Below, in pieces: positions 15,145 to 22,760 of a DNA stretch of 22,760 nt. Every line of letters starts with the position of its first letter. The stretch's first letter is position 1. The stretch is from CAYUKK01 sp964445305 (lineage in GTDB: Bacteria; Acidobacteriota; Aminicenantia; Aminicenantales; UBA8522): the NCBI GenBank assembly GCA_964445305.1, contig CAYUKK010000095.1, forward strand, positions 1-22,760, in the 5' to 3' direction. The notes beneath the pieces were generated by a model. It saw only the letters and a list, made by a program, of their open reading frames with translations, did no database searches and had not been told where the DNA came from. The position numbers were made by a program, and so were the translations under genes.

Positions 15145-16014
15145 ATGGGGCCTGAAAAAAGCCTTGCCGCCAAGAAGAAGCTCGTCGAAAAAGAGCTCGC
15201 GAGAGTGCTCTCGGCGGAGGATTCTGCTCTCTTCCGAGCGATGCGCTACGCTGTCCTCGGCGGCGGAAAGCGCTTCCGGCCGCTCCTCGTTTTCGCCAGC
15301 GGCGAGTGTTTTGGCGCAGCACCAGAAATCCTCCTCCCCTTTGCCTGCGGTTTAGAGCTCATCCACAATTATTCCCTTATCCACGATGATTTACCGGCCA
15401 TGGACGACGACGATTTCCGGCGCGGCCAGCTTTCCTGTCACCGCGCTTTCGGGGAAGACATCGCCATCCTGGCTGGAGATGGGTTGCTTACGCTGGCTTT
15501 CGAGATGATGGCTGGCGCAGTCGTGCCCGAGGAAATGCGGCCGCGCAAAGAAGAGGCTGTGCGAGCCATCAGCCGGGCGGCGGGTGTCTCGGGGATGATC
15601 GGCGGTCAGTTTTTGGATATCACCCTCAACCCGGCCAGGCTTACGGCCAGGAAACTCGACGAGCTCATCCTCAAGAAAACAGGAGCCCTCATCGTCGCCG
15701 CTGTCGAAACGGGCGCCGTCCTGGGAGGAGCTCGAGCATCGGAGAGGAAGCTTCTCCTCGATTTTGGCCGGAACATCGGGCTGGCCTTCCAACTTCGAGA
15801 CGATATCCTGGACTCGGTGAGGACCGGGAAGAGGAAAGGGCCGGCGAGGCCTGATGCGGTCGCTTTCTTCGGGATGGAGAGGGCCAGATGGAGGCTCAAG
15901 GAGCTTGTTGCCCAGGCCATCGCTTGCCTGGATGAAGCTTCGCTCGAGGCTTCGGAGCTCCGCTGGCTGGCCCGGTCTCTTCTCGCCTTGAAGGAGGAGA
16001 GTGGGCATGGCTAA
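15145..16014 (+). CDS. ispA: Polyprenyl diphosphate synthase, probably farnesyl or geranylgeranyl type
   Basis: This 289-residue protein belongs to the bacterial short-chain trans-prenyltransferases, which condense isopentenyl and allylic diphosphates. GGGKRFRP is at 39-46. The first aspartate-rich motif is in HNYSLIHDDLPAMDDDD (Asp81, Asp82, Asp87), and the second is FQLRDDILD. After the second motif the usual GK...K-(S/A)TYP-LLG segment is shortened and changed to RTGKRKGPARPDAVAFFG, so the conserved lysine-TYP lid is not recognisable. Product length is therefore uncertain; the ispA name follows family and position. The ATG has AAAGGA close ahead. It follows xseB by nine bases and overlaps dxs by eight, the standard xseAB-ispA-dxs order. 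Confidence 0.88.
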   Translation: MGPEKSLAAKKKLVEKELARVLSAEDSALFRAMRYAVLGGGKRFRPLLVFASGECFGAAPEILLPFACGLELIHNYSLIHDDLPAMDDDDFRRGQLSCHRAFGEDIAILAGDGLLTLAFEMMAGAVVPEEMRPRKEEAVRAISRAAGVSGMIGGQFLDITLNPARLTARKLDELILKKTGALIVAAVETGAVLGGARASERKLLLDFGRNIGLAFQLRDDILDSVRTGKRKGPARPDAVAFFGMERARWRLKELVAQAIACLDEASLEASELRWLARSLLALKEESGHG

Positions 16015-17878
16015 ACTTCTCGATGGCATCAACTCGCCCCAGGACCTGAAGAAGCTTCCGCTCGAGAAACTTCCCCAGCTGGCCAGCGAGGTCCGCTCCC
16101 TCATCCTTGATGTTGTCTCCAAGAACGGCGGTCACTTAGCTTCCAACCTGGGTGTGGTCGAGCTTTCTATCGCTCTCCACTACGTCTTCGATTCGCCGCG
16201 GGATAAGATCATCTGGGATGTCGGACATCAATGCTACACGCATAAAATCCTGACCGGTCGAAAAGCTCTTTTTCCCAAGCTCCGCCAGCGCGGTGGTCTG
16301 CTTGGGTTCCCGGACAGGCAGGAAAGCGAGCACGACGTTTACAACACAGGCCATGCTTCGACGGCGCTCTCGGCGGCTTTGGGCATGGCCGTGGCCCGCG
16401 ACAGGCGCGGGGAAGATTTCCAGGTCATTGCTGTGGTCGGGGACGGGAGCCTGACCGGCGGCGTCGCCTGGGAGGCTCTCAACCAGATTGGCCATCTCCG
16501 CGAGAAGGTCATCATCGTCCTCAATTACAATGAGATGTCCATTTCGCCCAATGTCGGCGCCCTTTCCAAGTACCTGAGCTATCTCGTCTCGGGACAGCAC
16601 TATCTGCGCATCAAAGACCACGCCAAGTCCTTTCTCAAGTCCATTCCGGCCGTGGGGTGGCCCATGATCAAGATTGGCCGGGCAGTCGAGGAGACGGTGA
16701 AAAAAACCTTCTTTCCCGGCCTGGTCTTCGAGGAGCTCGGCATCAGGTACATAGGCCCGGTCCAGGGACACAGTTTTCCTTCGCTCTTGGAAGTTTTTGA
16801 AGAGGCCAAGCAATACGAAGGCCCGGTCCTCATCCATTGCGTCACCCAGAAGGGTCGAGGCTACGCCCCCGCTCAGAACAACCCGGAGAGGTTTCACGGC
16901 GCGGCACCCTTCAACCGGGCCACGGGCGAACCCCTCGTCAACGCCACTGTGCCGACCTACTCAGAGGTTTTTGGCCGGACTTTGGTCGAGCTGGCCAGAA
17001 AAGACCCGAAGATTATGGCCATCACTGCGGCCATGCCCGAGGGGACAGGCCTCAGCCTGTTTGCGCGTGAGTTTCCAGATAGGTTTTATGACGTCGGCAT
17101 CGCCGAGCAGCATGCGGTCAATTTTGCGGCCGGGCTGGCCCTGAGCGGGTTCAAGCCGGTGGTGGCCATCTATTCTACTTTCCTCCAGAGGGCCTACGAC
17201 CAGCTTTACCACGATGTGGCCTTGATGGACCTCCCCGTCGTTCTGGCCTTGGATAGGGCAGGTATCGTTTCTGATGACGGGCCCACCCATCAGGGCATCA
17301 ACGACCTTATCTACCTTCGCCACATGCCCCATCTCATCGTCATGGCGCCCAAAGACGAGCAGGAGATGCGGCGGATGCTCAAGTCGGCTCTTGGCTATGG
17401 CCACCCGGCCGCCATCCGTTTTCCCAAGGGCAAAGGCGAGGGCGTGACGCTCGAGGAAAATTTGGAGGAGGTGCCCCTGGGAAAGAGTGAAGTCCTCAAG
17501 GAGGGGAAGGATTTGCTCCTCGCCGTGGGCAGCATGGTTTACCCCGCTCTCCGGGCGGCGGAAAAGCTCGAGCGCGAGGGAATAAGCCTGGCTGTCCTCA
17601 ATGCCCGGTTTGTCAAGCCGCTTGACGAAGAGGCGATTCTGCGGTTCGCCCAGGCCGGCCGGACCATCATCACGGCTGAGGAGGGGGTGGTTGCCGGCGG
17701 GTTCGGGAGCGCTGTCCGGGAGGTTCTCGACAGGGAAAAAAGGTTCGGAGTCCGCTTCAAGAGCATCGGCTTGCCCCTCGAAATTTACCCTCTCGGCAAG
17801 GCGGAGGAGATAAAGAAACTCTATGGACTTGACGTCGAGGGCCTGGTCGGTCAAATCCTCTCCTTTTTTCAAGATTAA
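16007..17878 (+). CDS. dxs: 1-deoxy-D-xylulose-5-phosphate synthase
   Basis: Dxs joins pyruvate and glyceraldehyde 3-phosphate, using thiamine diphosphate, in the first step of the MEP isoprenoid pathway. I choose ATG 16007, nine bases after GGAGG; the GTG at 16001 is only three bases from it. The product is 623 residues, normal length. Visible are GGHLASNLGVVELSIALHYVFD, the WDVGHQCYTHKIL histidine region, VVGDGSLTGG with the downstream asparagine of the thiamine site (LNYNEMSISPNVG), FYDVGIAEQHAVNFAAG, DRAGIVSDDGPTHQG and a transketolase C-terminal domain. Its product can also feed thiamine and pyridoxal synthesis. The gene overlaps ispA, so supply and use of isopentenyl units are encoded together. 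Confidence 0.97.
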   Translation: MAKLLDGINSPQDLKKLPLEKLPQLASEVRSLILDVVSKNGGHLASNLGVVELSIALHYVFDSPRDKIIWDVGHQCYTHKILTGRKALFPKLRQRGGLLGFPDRQESEHDVYNTGHASTALSAALGMAVARDRRGEDFQVIAVVGDGSLTGGVAWEALNQIGHLREKVIIVLNYNEMSISPNVGALSKYLSYLVSGQHYLRIKDHAKSFLKSIPAVGWPMIKIGRAVEETVKKTFFPGLVFEELGIRYIGPVQGHSFPSLLEVFEEAKQYEGPVLIHCVTQKGRGYAPAQNNPERFHGAAPFNRATGEPLVNATVPTYSEVFGRTLVELARKDPKIMAITAAMPEGTGLSLFAREFPDRFYDVGIAEQHAVNFAAGLALSGFKPVVAIYSTFLQRAYDQLYHDVALMDLPVVLALDRAGIVSDDGPTHQGINDLIYLRHMPHLIVMAPKDEQEMRRMLKSALGYGHPAAIRFPKGKGEGVTLEENLEEVPLGKSEVLKEGKDLLLAVGSMVYPALRAAEKLEREGISLAVLNARFVKPLDEEAILRFAQAGRTIITAEEGVVAGGFGSAVREVLDREKRFGVRFKSIGLPLEIYPLGKAEEIKKLYGLDVEGLVGQILSFFQD

Positions 17879-17887
17879 AGAATTCTT

Positions 17888-18688
17888 ATGGAAATAAGGA
17901 AGAAGGAGAGGGCAGACAGGCTCATGGTTAGCCGTGGCCTCGCCGAGACGCGGGAAAAAGCGCGGGCCATGATCATGGCCGGCCTTGTTTTTGCGGACAG
18001 CCGTCGGGTGGAGAAGCCCGGACAGCTCATTGCCCAGGAAGTCCGCCTTTCGGTAGAGGAGAAGCTCCCCTACGTAAGTCGAGCCGGGTTGAAGCTCGAG
18101 GAAGCACTCGAGAGGTGGGAAATTTCTGTGGTCGGCAAAGTGGCCGCCGACCTGGGATGCTCGACAGGAGGGTTCACGGATTGTCTCCTCCAGAGGGGGG
18201 CGAAGCGTGTCTACGCTGTTGATGTTTCCATTAACCAGCTTGACTTCGAGCTTCGTCGCGACCCGAGAGTTGTCGCCATCGAAAAAAATGCCCGCTACCT
18301 CACCCCCGATGATTTTGGGGAGGTTATCGACCTTGTCACTCTCGACCTGTCCTTCATCTCCGTGCTCAAGGTTTTGCCGGCGATCAAGGGATTCCTCGGC
18401 CATGGCGAACTCCTTTCGCTCCTCAAGCCTCAGTTTGAGGCCGGAAAGGGCGAGGTGGGCAAGAGAGGCATCGTCAGGGACCCCGCCCGCCACGAAGAAA
18501 TCCTCATCCGCGTTTTGGCGGAAGCCGAGGAGTTGGGTTTCGGGGTGGCGGGTCTCCTCCGTTGTTCAACCCGTGGACAGCGGGGGAACAGGGAGTTCTT
18601 TAGCCGTCTCACTCCCGGCCGGAATTTCCTATCTCCTGATAAACTGAGAGCTCTCGTCAGGGAGGTAGTCTATGAACCAGAAGTTTGA
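17888..18688 (+). CDS. tlyA: TlyA-family rRNA 2'-O-methyltransferase
   Basis: The 266-residue protein begins with an S4 RNA-binding domain (about 8-65: RADRLMVSRGLAETREKARAMIMAGLVF). It continues with an FtsJ/RrmJ-like methyltransferase domain. RAGLKLEEAL supplies the first catalytic lysine, DLGCSTGGFTDCLLQRGA the SAM-binding motif, LDLSFIS the aspartate, and LKPQFEAGKGEVGKRGIVRD the second lysine. Mycobacterial TlyA methylates 16S and 23S rRNA cytidines needed for capreomycin sensitivity. 'Hemolysin' is an older label for the family. The start has no strong Shine-Dalgarno, only AAAG near a fitting distance. It overlaps nadK by 17 bases, a common pairing. Confidence 0.93.
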   Translation: MEIRKKERADRLMVSRGLAETREKARAMIMAGLVFADSRRVEKPGQLIAQEVRLSVEEKLPYVSRAGLKLEEALERWEISVVGKVAADLGCSTGGFTDCLLQRGAKRVYAVDVSINQLDFELRRDPRVVAIEKNARYLTPDDFGEVIDLVTLDLSFISVLKVLPAIKGFLGHGELLSLLKPQFEAGKGEVGKRGIVRDPARHEEILIRVLAEAEELGFGVAGLLRCSTRGQRGNREFFSRLTPGRNFLSPDKLRALVREVVYEPEV

Positions 18689-19529
18689 GAAAGTCGGGAT
18701 CATCATCAAGCCCCATGCCCCCCATATCGAGAAAATCGTCCTCGACCTTATCAGCTTTCTGGAGAAGAAAGGCGTGGGCTGGCTGCTCGAGGATGTGGCG
18801 GCCAGGAAGATTCACCGTGATGACGGGGTGCCACGGGAAGAGCTACCCGGGCTGGTCAACCTTATCGTCGTCCTGGGCGGGGACGGGACGCTCCTCAGCA
18901 TTGCCCACCTGGCTGCGCTGGAAGGAATTCCAGTCCTCGGCGTCAACCTCGGCCGGCTCGGCTTCCTAACGGAAGTCCCCACCGACGAGATGTTTCTCAC
19001 CCTCGAATCGCTTTTTTCCGGGAACGAGGATATCGTCAGTCACCGCCGCCTTCTCCGGGCGGAGTGCCGGGGAAAGACCTATTATTGCTTGAACGATGCC
19101 GTCGTCAACAAGGGCGCCCTGGCCCGGATGATCCAGATCGGCCTGTGGATCGACGATAAAGAAATCGCCGCTCTCAAGGCCGATGGGTTTATTGTCGCCA
19201 CGCCGACTGGGTCAACCGCCTACTCGCTCTCCGCCGGCGGCCCGATCATCCAGCCGTACATTCCGGCTCTTGTCCTGGCGCCGATTTGTCCTCACACGTT
19301 GTCCTTTCGACCGATGGTCATCTCTTCCGAATCGAAAGTTCGAATCCAGCTCCTGACAGCCACAGCCGGTGAAGAGGTTTACTTGACCCTCGACGGCCAG
19401 CGTGGCCTTCTTTTGAGCCGTAAAGATGTCGTGGAGGTCGGTCGCGCCGATTGCGAGCTCAAGCTTGTCTCCTCACCCCAGCGCAACTTCTTCGACTTGC
19501 TCAAGGAAAAGCTCGGCTGGGGTGGCTAA
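18672..19529 (+). CDS. nadK: NAD kinase
   Basis: NadK phosphorylates NAD to NADP in the cytoplasm. The 285-residue protein shows GGDGT (69-73), NLGRLGFLTE (92-101), the NDAVV motif (141-145) and ATPTGSTAYSLSAGGPII (about 176-193), which together form the NAD site. GGGAGG precedes the ATG at a fitting distance inside tlyA. The NADP it makes is used by the thioredoxin reductase at the end of the operon, though that link is only contextual. Confidence 0.96.
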   Translation: MNQKFEKVGIIIKPHAPHIEKIVLDLISFLEKKGVGWLLEDVAARKIHRDDGVPREELPGLVNLIVVLGGDGTLLSIAHLAALEGIPVLGVNLGRLGFLTEVPTDEMFLTLESLFSGNEDIVSHRRLLRAECRGKTYYCLNDAVVNKGALARMIQIGLWIDDKEIAALKADGFIVATPTGSTAYSLSAGGPIIQPYIPALVLAPICPHTLSFRPMVISSESKVRIQLLTATAGEEVYLTLDGQRGLLLSRKDVVEVGRADCELKLVSSPQRNFFDLLKEKLGWGG

Positions 19530-19531
19530 GT

Positions 19532-19560
19532 TTGACATTTTTTGACCCCCCGATTATCAT
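19532..19560 (+). promoter_or_regulatory. Strong internal promoter for glgA-trxA-trxB
   Basis: TTGACA (19532-19537, perfect) and TATCAT (19555-19560, five of six) are separated by exactly 17 bases. They lie in the short gap just after the nadK stop. Transcription should begin around 19566-19568, only four to six bases before the glgA ATG. Confidence 0.75.
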
Positions 19561-19571
19561 TGTTTTTTCCC

Positions 19572-21044
19572 ATGGCCTCAAAATACCGAGTCTGGATGGT
19601 CACGCCCGAGGCCTTGCCTTATGCCAAATCGGGCGAGCTGGCTGATTTTTCAGCCGGCCTGCCCAAGTATTTAGCGCCTCTCGGCTTTGAGGTTTCTCTG
19701 GTCATGCCCCGATACCGGACGCCGGAAATCGAATCCGAGCCCGCCGAAGTCGTTCTCCCCGGCATGCTCGTTCCTATCGCCGGGACGAAAGTCAAGGCCA
19801 GTGTGGCCAGGGCCGAGCACGGCCTTTTCGATGTGTATTTCATCGATTGCCCCAAATACTTCTTGAGGGAAAAGATTTACGGCCCATCGACGGGGGATTA
19901 TCTCGATAATGATGAACGGTTTGTTTTTTTCAGTCGGGCAGTCATGGAGTTTATGCTCCAAACCGAGATACCCGTGGATATCCTCCACTGTCATAATTGG
20001 CCCACCGCCCTCGTTCCCGTTTTCCTGAGGACGCATTACGGGAACGATCCAGGCCTGAGGCATGTGGCCACGGTTTTCACGCTCCATAACATCGCCTTTC
20101 AGGGGGAGTTTCCACCGGAAAGTCTGATGCTGACCGGCCTCAACTGGGACTATTTCAACCCGCGGCAGCTTTCGCTCAACGGGCGTTTCAACTTCCTGAA
20201 GGCTGGCCTTGTCTACGCCGATATCGTGAACACGGTGAGTTCGGCTTATAAAAAGGAAATTGTCACCAGGAAACATAGCCAGGGGCTGAGCGAAATCCTG
20301 CAGAGCCGCCGCGGAACTTTTTTCAGCGTCCGAAGTGGCATCGACTATGATGTCTGGAACCCGGAGAAAGACCCTTACCTTCCGGCCAACTACAGCCTGG
20401 CAGATAGAACCGGAAAAAAGGCGTGCAAACAAGCCGTGCTCAAAGAGTTTGGGCTCAGCCTGGAAGAATCTGCCCCCCTCCTGGCCTTTATCTCACGGCT
20501 GTCCCGCCATAAGGGGACGGATATCCTCATCGAGGCTTTGGATGGGCTGGTTGCTCGAGGGGCAGGGATTGTCATCTGTGGCGAAGGCGACGAGAGATTC
20601 GAACAGGCGCTGGCGGGAAAAGCAGCGCGCCACCAGGGCAAAATAGGATTGCGGCTCGAAAGCCGGCCGGCCCTGCTTCATCGAGTTGTGGCCGGCGCTG
20701 ATATCCTTCTCATTCCCTCCCTTCACGAGCCGTGCGGGTTGAATCAATTCTACGCCTTTCGGTACGGGACGGTCCCGGTTGTTCGGGCAACGGGGGGTCT
20801 CAAGGAGACGGTCAGACCTTATGACCCGGCCACTGGGGAAGGAAACGGTTTTGTCTTTCGAGAATACTCGCCCGAAGCTCTGCTTGAGGCTGCTGGGAAA
20901 GCCATCAATTGTTACCAGCGGGCGCCCGAAACCTGGCAAAAGCTCAGTGAGGCCGGACTGCGTCAGAATTTTTCCCTCGAGGTCACGGCCAGGGGGTATG
21001 TCAAGCTCTATGAGAAAGCGCTGAGATTAAGGAGAGGAGGCTGA
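19572..21044 (+). CDS. glgA: Glycogen/starch synthase (GT5 family)
   Basis: GlgA extends alpha-1,4-glucan chains from ADP-glucose. I choose ATG 19572, which aligns KYRVWMVTPEALPYAKSG with the family's normal start; the TTG at 19542 lies upstream of the predicted transcription start. The 490 residues hold DILHCHNWPTALVPVFLR, FTLHNIAFQGEFP, NFLKAGLVYADIVNTVS, GIDYDVWNPEKDPYLP, ISRLSRHKGTDILIEAL and the C-terminal PSLHEPCGLNQFYAFRYGTVPVVRATGGLKETV. One change stands out: the substrate-binding KxGGL at the N-terminus is KSGEL (19-23), with glutamate replacing the second glycine. The conserved lysine remains, so activity is plausible, but donor specificity may differ. There is no ribosome binding site; translation may be nearly leaderless from the promoter just upstream. 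Confidence 0.88.
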   Translation: MASKYRVWMVTPEALPYAKSGELADFSAGLPKYLAPLGFEVSLVMPRYRTPEIESEPAEVVLPGMLVPIAGTKVKASVARAEHGLFDVYFIDCPKYFLREKIYGPSTGDYLDNDERFVFFSRAVMEFMLQTEIPVDILHCHNWPTALVPVFLRTHYGNDPGLRHVATVFTLHNIAFQGEFPPESLMLTGLNWDYFNPRQLSLNGRFNFLKAGLVYADIVNTVSSAYKKEIVTRKHSQGLSEILQSRRGTFFSVRSGIDYDVWNPEKDPYLPANYSLADRTGKKACKQAVLKEFGLSLEESAPLLAFISRLSRHKGTDILIEALDGLVARGAGIVICGEGDERFEQALAGKAARHQGKIGLRLESRPALLHRVVAGADILLIPSLHEPCGLNQFYAFRYGTVPVVRATGGLKETVRPYDPATGEGNGFVFREYSPEALLEAAGKAINCYQRAPETWQKLSEAGLRQNFSLEVTARGYVKLYEKALRLRRGG

Positions 21045-21045
21045 A

Positions 21046-21372
21046 TTGGCCGAAGAGGTTTTCCAAGTCTCGGATTCCAACTTCGAAGAGGAAGTGCTCA
21101 AGTCCAGCCTTCCCGTGCTGGTCGACTTCTGGGCGGAGTGGTGCATGCCCTGCCGGATGATTGCTCCAACTGTGGAAAATATTGCCCGGACCTATGGGGA
21201 GAAGCTCAAAGTGGCCAAGATGAACGTCGATGAGAACATGAAGACCCCGGCCAAATACGGCATCCGCGGCATTCCAACCCTTCTCCTCTTTAAAAATGGT
21301 GATCTTGTTGAGACGATTGTCGGGGTCCAGCCAGAAGAGAAGATTGTCGAGCTCCTCCACAAACACCTATGA
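21046..21372 (+). CDS. trxA: Thioredoxin
   Basis: This is a 108-residue classical thioredoxin: VLVDFWAEWCMPCRMIAPTVENIA, with the redox pair Cys33 and Cys36, then the cis-proline in GIRGIPTLLLFKNGD. The active site is WCMPC instead of the usual WCGPC, which may shift its redox potential. It starts with TTG at 21046, five bases after GAGAGGAGG, directly behind the glgA stop. Its stop overlaps the trxB ATG as ATGA, so the reductase and its substrate are made together. It has no signal peptide and is cytoplasmic. Confidence 0.96.
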   Translation: MAEEVFQVSDSNFEEEVLKSSLPVLVDFWAEWCMPCRMIAPTVENIARTYGEKLKVAKMNVDENMKTPAKYGIRGIPTLLLFKNGDLVETIVGVQPEEKIVELLHKHL

Positions 21373-22289
21373 GCCCGACGGTGGATTATGACGTCATCAT
21401 CATCGGTGCTGGCCCGGCTGGCCTGGCCGCTTCCCTTTACACCGGTCGGGCCCGGCTGACTACCCTCGTCCTCGAGAAGGGAATCCCTGGCGGTCAAATC
21501 CTCCTCACCGACTGGGTGGAGAATTTCCCCGGCTTCCCGGAGGGGATTGCCCCTTTTGAGCTCATGGAAAATTTCAAGAAGCAAGCCCTCAAATTCGGGG
21601 CGACGATCGAGACGGAAGAAGCAAGGACAATCCGCAAAGATGGCCAGAGCTGGGTCGTTGTCGGGTTGAACGGGGAATATAGGGCAAGGGCAGTAATCAT
21701 CGCCACCGGCGCGTCTTACCGGAAGCTGGGGCTACCCGACGAGGACAGGCTGACGGGCCGAGGGATATCCTATTGCGCCACCTGCGACGGCGCCTTTTTC
21801 CGTGACCGGGATGTGGCTGTAGTCGGCGGCGGCGACAACGCCCTGACCGAGGCCATCTTCCTGACCAGGTTTTGCCGCAAGCTCTACCTCATCCACCGCC
21901 GTGACCGGTTCCGGGCTATCAAGATCCTTCAGGAGCGGGTCTTCTCCAACCCCAAGATTGAGGTCCTCTGGAACTGCGTTGTCGAGGCGATTGAGGGGGA
22001 AAAACATCTCGAACGGGTCATCGTCAGGAATGTCAAGGACAACCGGAGCTTCACCGTCCCGCTCGACGGGCTCTTTGTGTCGATAGGGATGAAGCCCCAC
22101 ACGGATTTCGTCAAGGGGTTGGTCGAGCTCAACGAATGGGGGGAAATCAAAGTTGACCAGAAGATGGCCACCTCCCAGCCAGGGATATTCGCGGCAGGGG
22201 ATGTTGCCGACGCTTGCCCCAAACAAGTAGCCACGGCTGTGGGCACGGGCGTGGCTGCCGCCCTGGCTGTCAACGACTATCTCCAATAA
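21369..22289 (+). CDS. trxB: Thioredoxin reductase
   Basis: TrxB passes electrons through FAD to the thioredoxin encoded just upstream. The 306-residue protein has the low-molecular-weight form: FAD motif GAGPAG (13-18), redox CATCD (Cys136, Cys139), nucleotide motif GGGDNA (153-158), HRRDRFRA, which suggests NADPH preference, and the C-terminal FAD motif GIFAAGDVAD. The ATG overlaps the trxA stop. This is the last gene of the plus-strand run; no standard terminator follows immediately, but an inverted repeat, CCAAT...ATTGG (22283-22300), spans the stop codon. Confidence 0.96.
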   Translation: MSPTVDYDVIIIGAGPAGLAASLYTGRARLTTLVLEKGIPGGQILLTDWVENFPGFPEGIAPFELMENFKKQALKFGATIETEEARTIRKDGQSWVVVGLNGEYRARAVIIATGASYRKLGLPDEDRLTGRGISYCATCDGAFFRDRDVAVVGGGDNALTEAIFLTRFCRKLYLIHRRDRFRAIKILQERVFSNPKIEVLWNCVVEAIEGEKHLERVIVRNVKDNRSFTVPLDGLFVSIGMKPHTDFVKGLVELNEWGEIKVDQKMATSQPGIFAAGDVADACPKQVATAVGTGVAAALAVNDYLQ

Positions 22290-22760
22290 TTAATAATTGG
22301 GGACAGCTTATCTATTTACCTAATTTTTTACCTGAATTGCGAATTGGAGGGAGAAGGCTTGGCCTTCGCTCTTCTCTCGCTTCGCTTGAGAAACCATGCC
22401 CGCTCCGGCTTCGACATACTTTCTTTTCCAAGCTCCCCGGCTCTTTCGCCTATCAAGTCAAACGCTCGGGTCGGCGTTCCGAGACGCTATTGAAAGTTTG
22501 TTTTTTATTGAGTAACCCCCCTTCCTTTCTAAGCGAAAGACGAGCCCGAAGAATTTTTTGATAGCCCCTAAATCCCGCTACTCCGTTTGAGCAAACAAAG
22601 GGGGCATGAGAAAAAAATGGGGCGTCTCTTGTGCAGACTGGAGGCGAACAATGGTCAGCATTTCGAGTAAGGTCGCCCCCTGAGCTACGCCTCGCTCCGG
22701 TGCAATCGGTATCATAATGATTTTTGGCAATCTTAAGTCATCATGCTTACCGAGGGTTCC
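22290..22760. other. Gene-free region with inverted repeats, possibly relic or repeat DNA
   Basis: I find no supported gene in these 471 bases. The start is AT-rich (ATTGGGGACAGC at 22296), similar in style to ends of REP-type elements moved by Y1 transposases, though no transposase is here. Hairpins include GAAGGC-TTG-GCCTTC (22353-22367), and GGGGCG (22619-22624) with CGCCCC (22674-22679). A T-rich stretch near 22500 might end transcription of the operon, but the hairpin before it is weak. Base composition and the many short palindromes differ from the coding part. Confidence 0.4.

Noticed and set aside
16961..18493. 510-codon open frame antisense to dxs and tlyA
   Set aside because: It is the mirror of G+C-rich coding sequence. 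The plus-strand genes are unmistakable and the antisense product has no domain.
22214..22561. 115-codon plus-strand frame running from trxB into the right-end region
   Set aside because: It begins inside trxB in another frame, is compositionally odd and lacks a ribosome binding site.
22640..22700. tRNA-like fragment on the minus strand (GGCGTAGCTCAG with a GAGGCG/CGCCTC stem)
   Set aside because: The start resembles a tRNA D arm, but there is no matching GAGC strand, no anticodon arm and no T arm. The closing stem spans only about 53 bases.
22578..22715. 45-codon open frame on the minus strand starting ATG at 22715
   Set aside because: There is no ribosome binding site, no recognisable domain, and it lies in repeat-like DNA.
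1..22760. CRISPR array, defence island, prophage or integrase
   Set aside because: No regularly spaced repeats and no phage, recombinase or defence genes were seen.

Overview
The window is from a bacterium with moderately high G+C, AAGGAGG-type ribosome binding sites and frequent GTG/TTG starts. Gene content and order fit an uncultivated Acidobacteriota/Aminicenantes-like lineage, but this is an impression; no 16S gene or search result supports it. Almost everything is core housekeeping. I did not find a convincing new defence, mobile or biosynthetic system; the interesting points are in gene starts, leaders, overlaps and atypical protein variants.

Left part (1-3784, minus strand): the first codons of an unknown gene, a P-loop protein of the cyclic 2,3-diphosphoglycerate synthetase/COG2403 family, an APC-type amino acid permease with its own likely promoter, about 400 bases without a gene, and a small YfcE/MJ0936-type phosphodiesterase. 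Between the phosphodiesterase and the next genes lies a divergent control region (3785-4072).

Main part (4022-22289, plus strand): a strong sigma70-like promoter drives tRNA-Val(GAC), followed by a tightly packed run of 17 protein genes: thrS-infC-rpmI-rplT-pheS-pheT, a coiled-coil gene and zapA, rny-ymdB, xseA-xseB-ispA-dxs-tlyA-nadK, then glgA-trxA-trxB. Many neighbours overlap by 4 to 74 bases or nearly touch, so translational coupling is likely. The run joins tRNA charging and initiation (ThrRS, IF3, L35, L20, PheRS), division (ZapA), mRNA decay (RNase Y and YmdB), single-strand DNA degradation (exonuclease VII), isoprenoid supply (Dxs, polyprenyl synthase), rRNA methylation (TlyA), NADP synthesis (NadK), glycogen synthesis and thioredoxin redox control. 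Internal promoters are visible before infC and, very clearly, before glgA.

Right end (22290-22760): about 470 bases with no supported gene. It is rich in short inverted repeats, starts with an AT-rich inverted repeat over the trxB stop, and looks like repeat or relic DNA.
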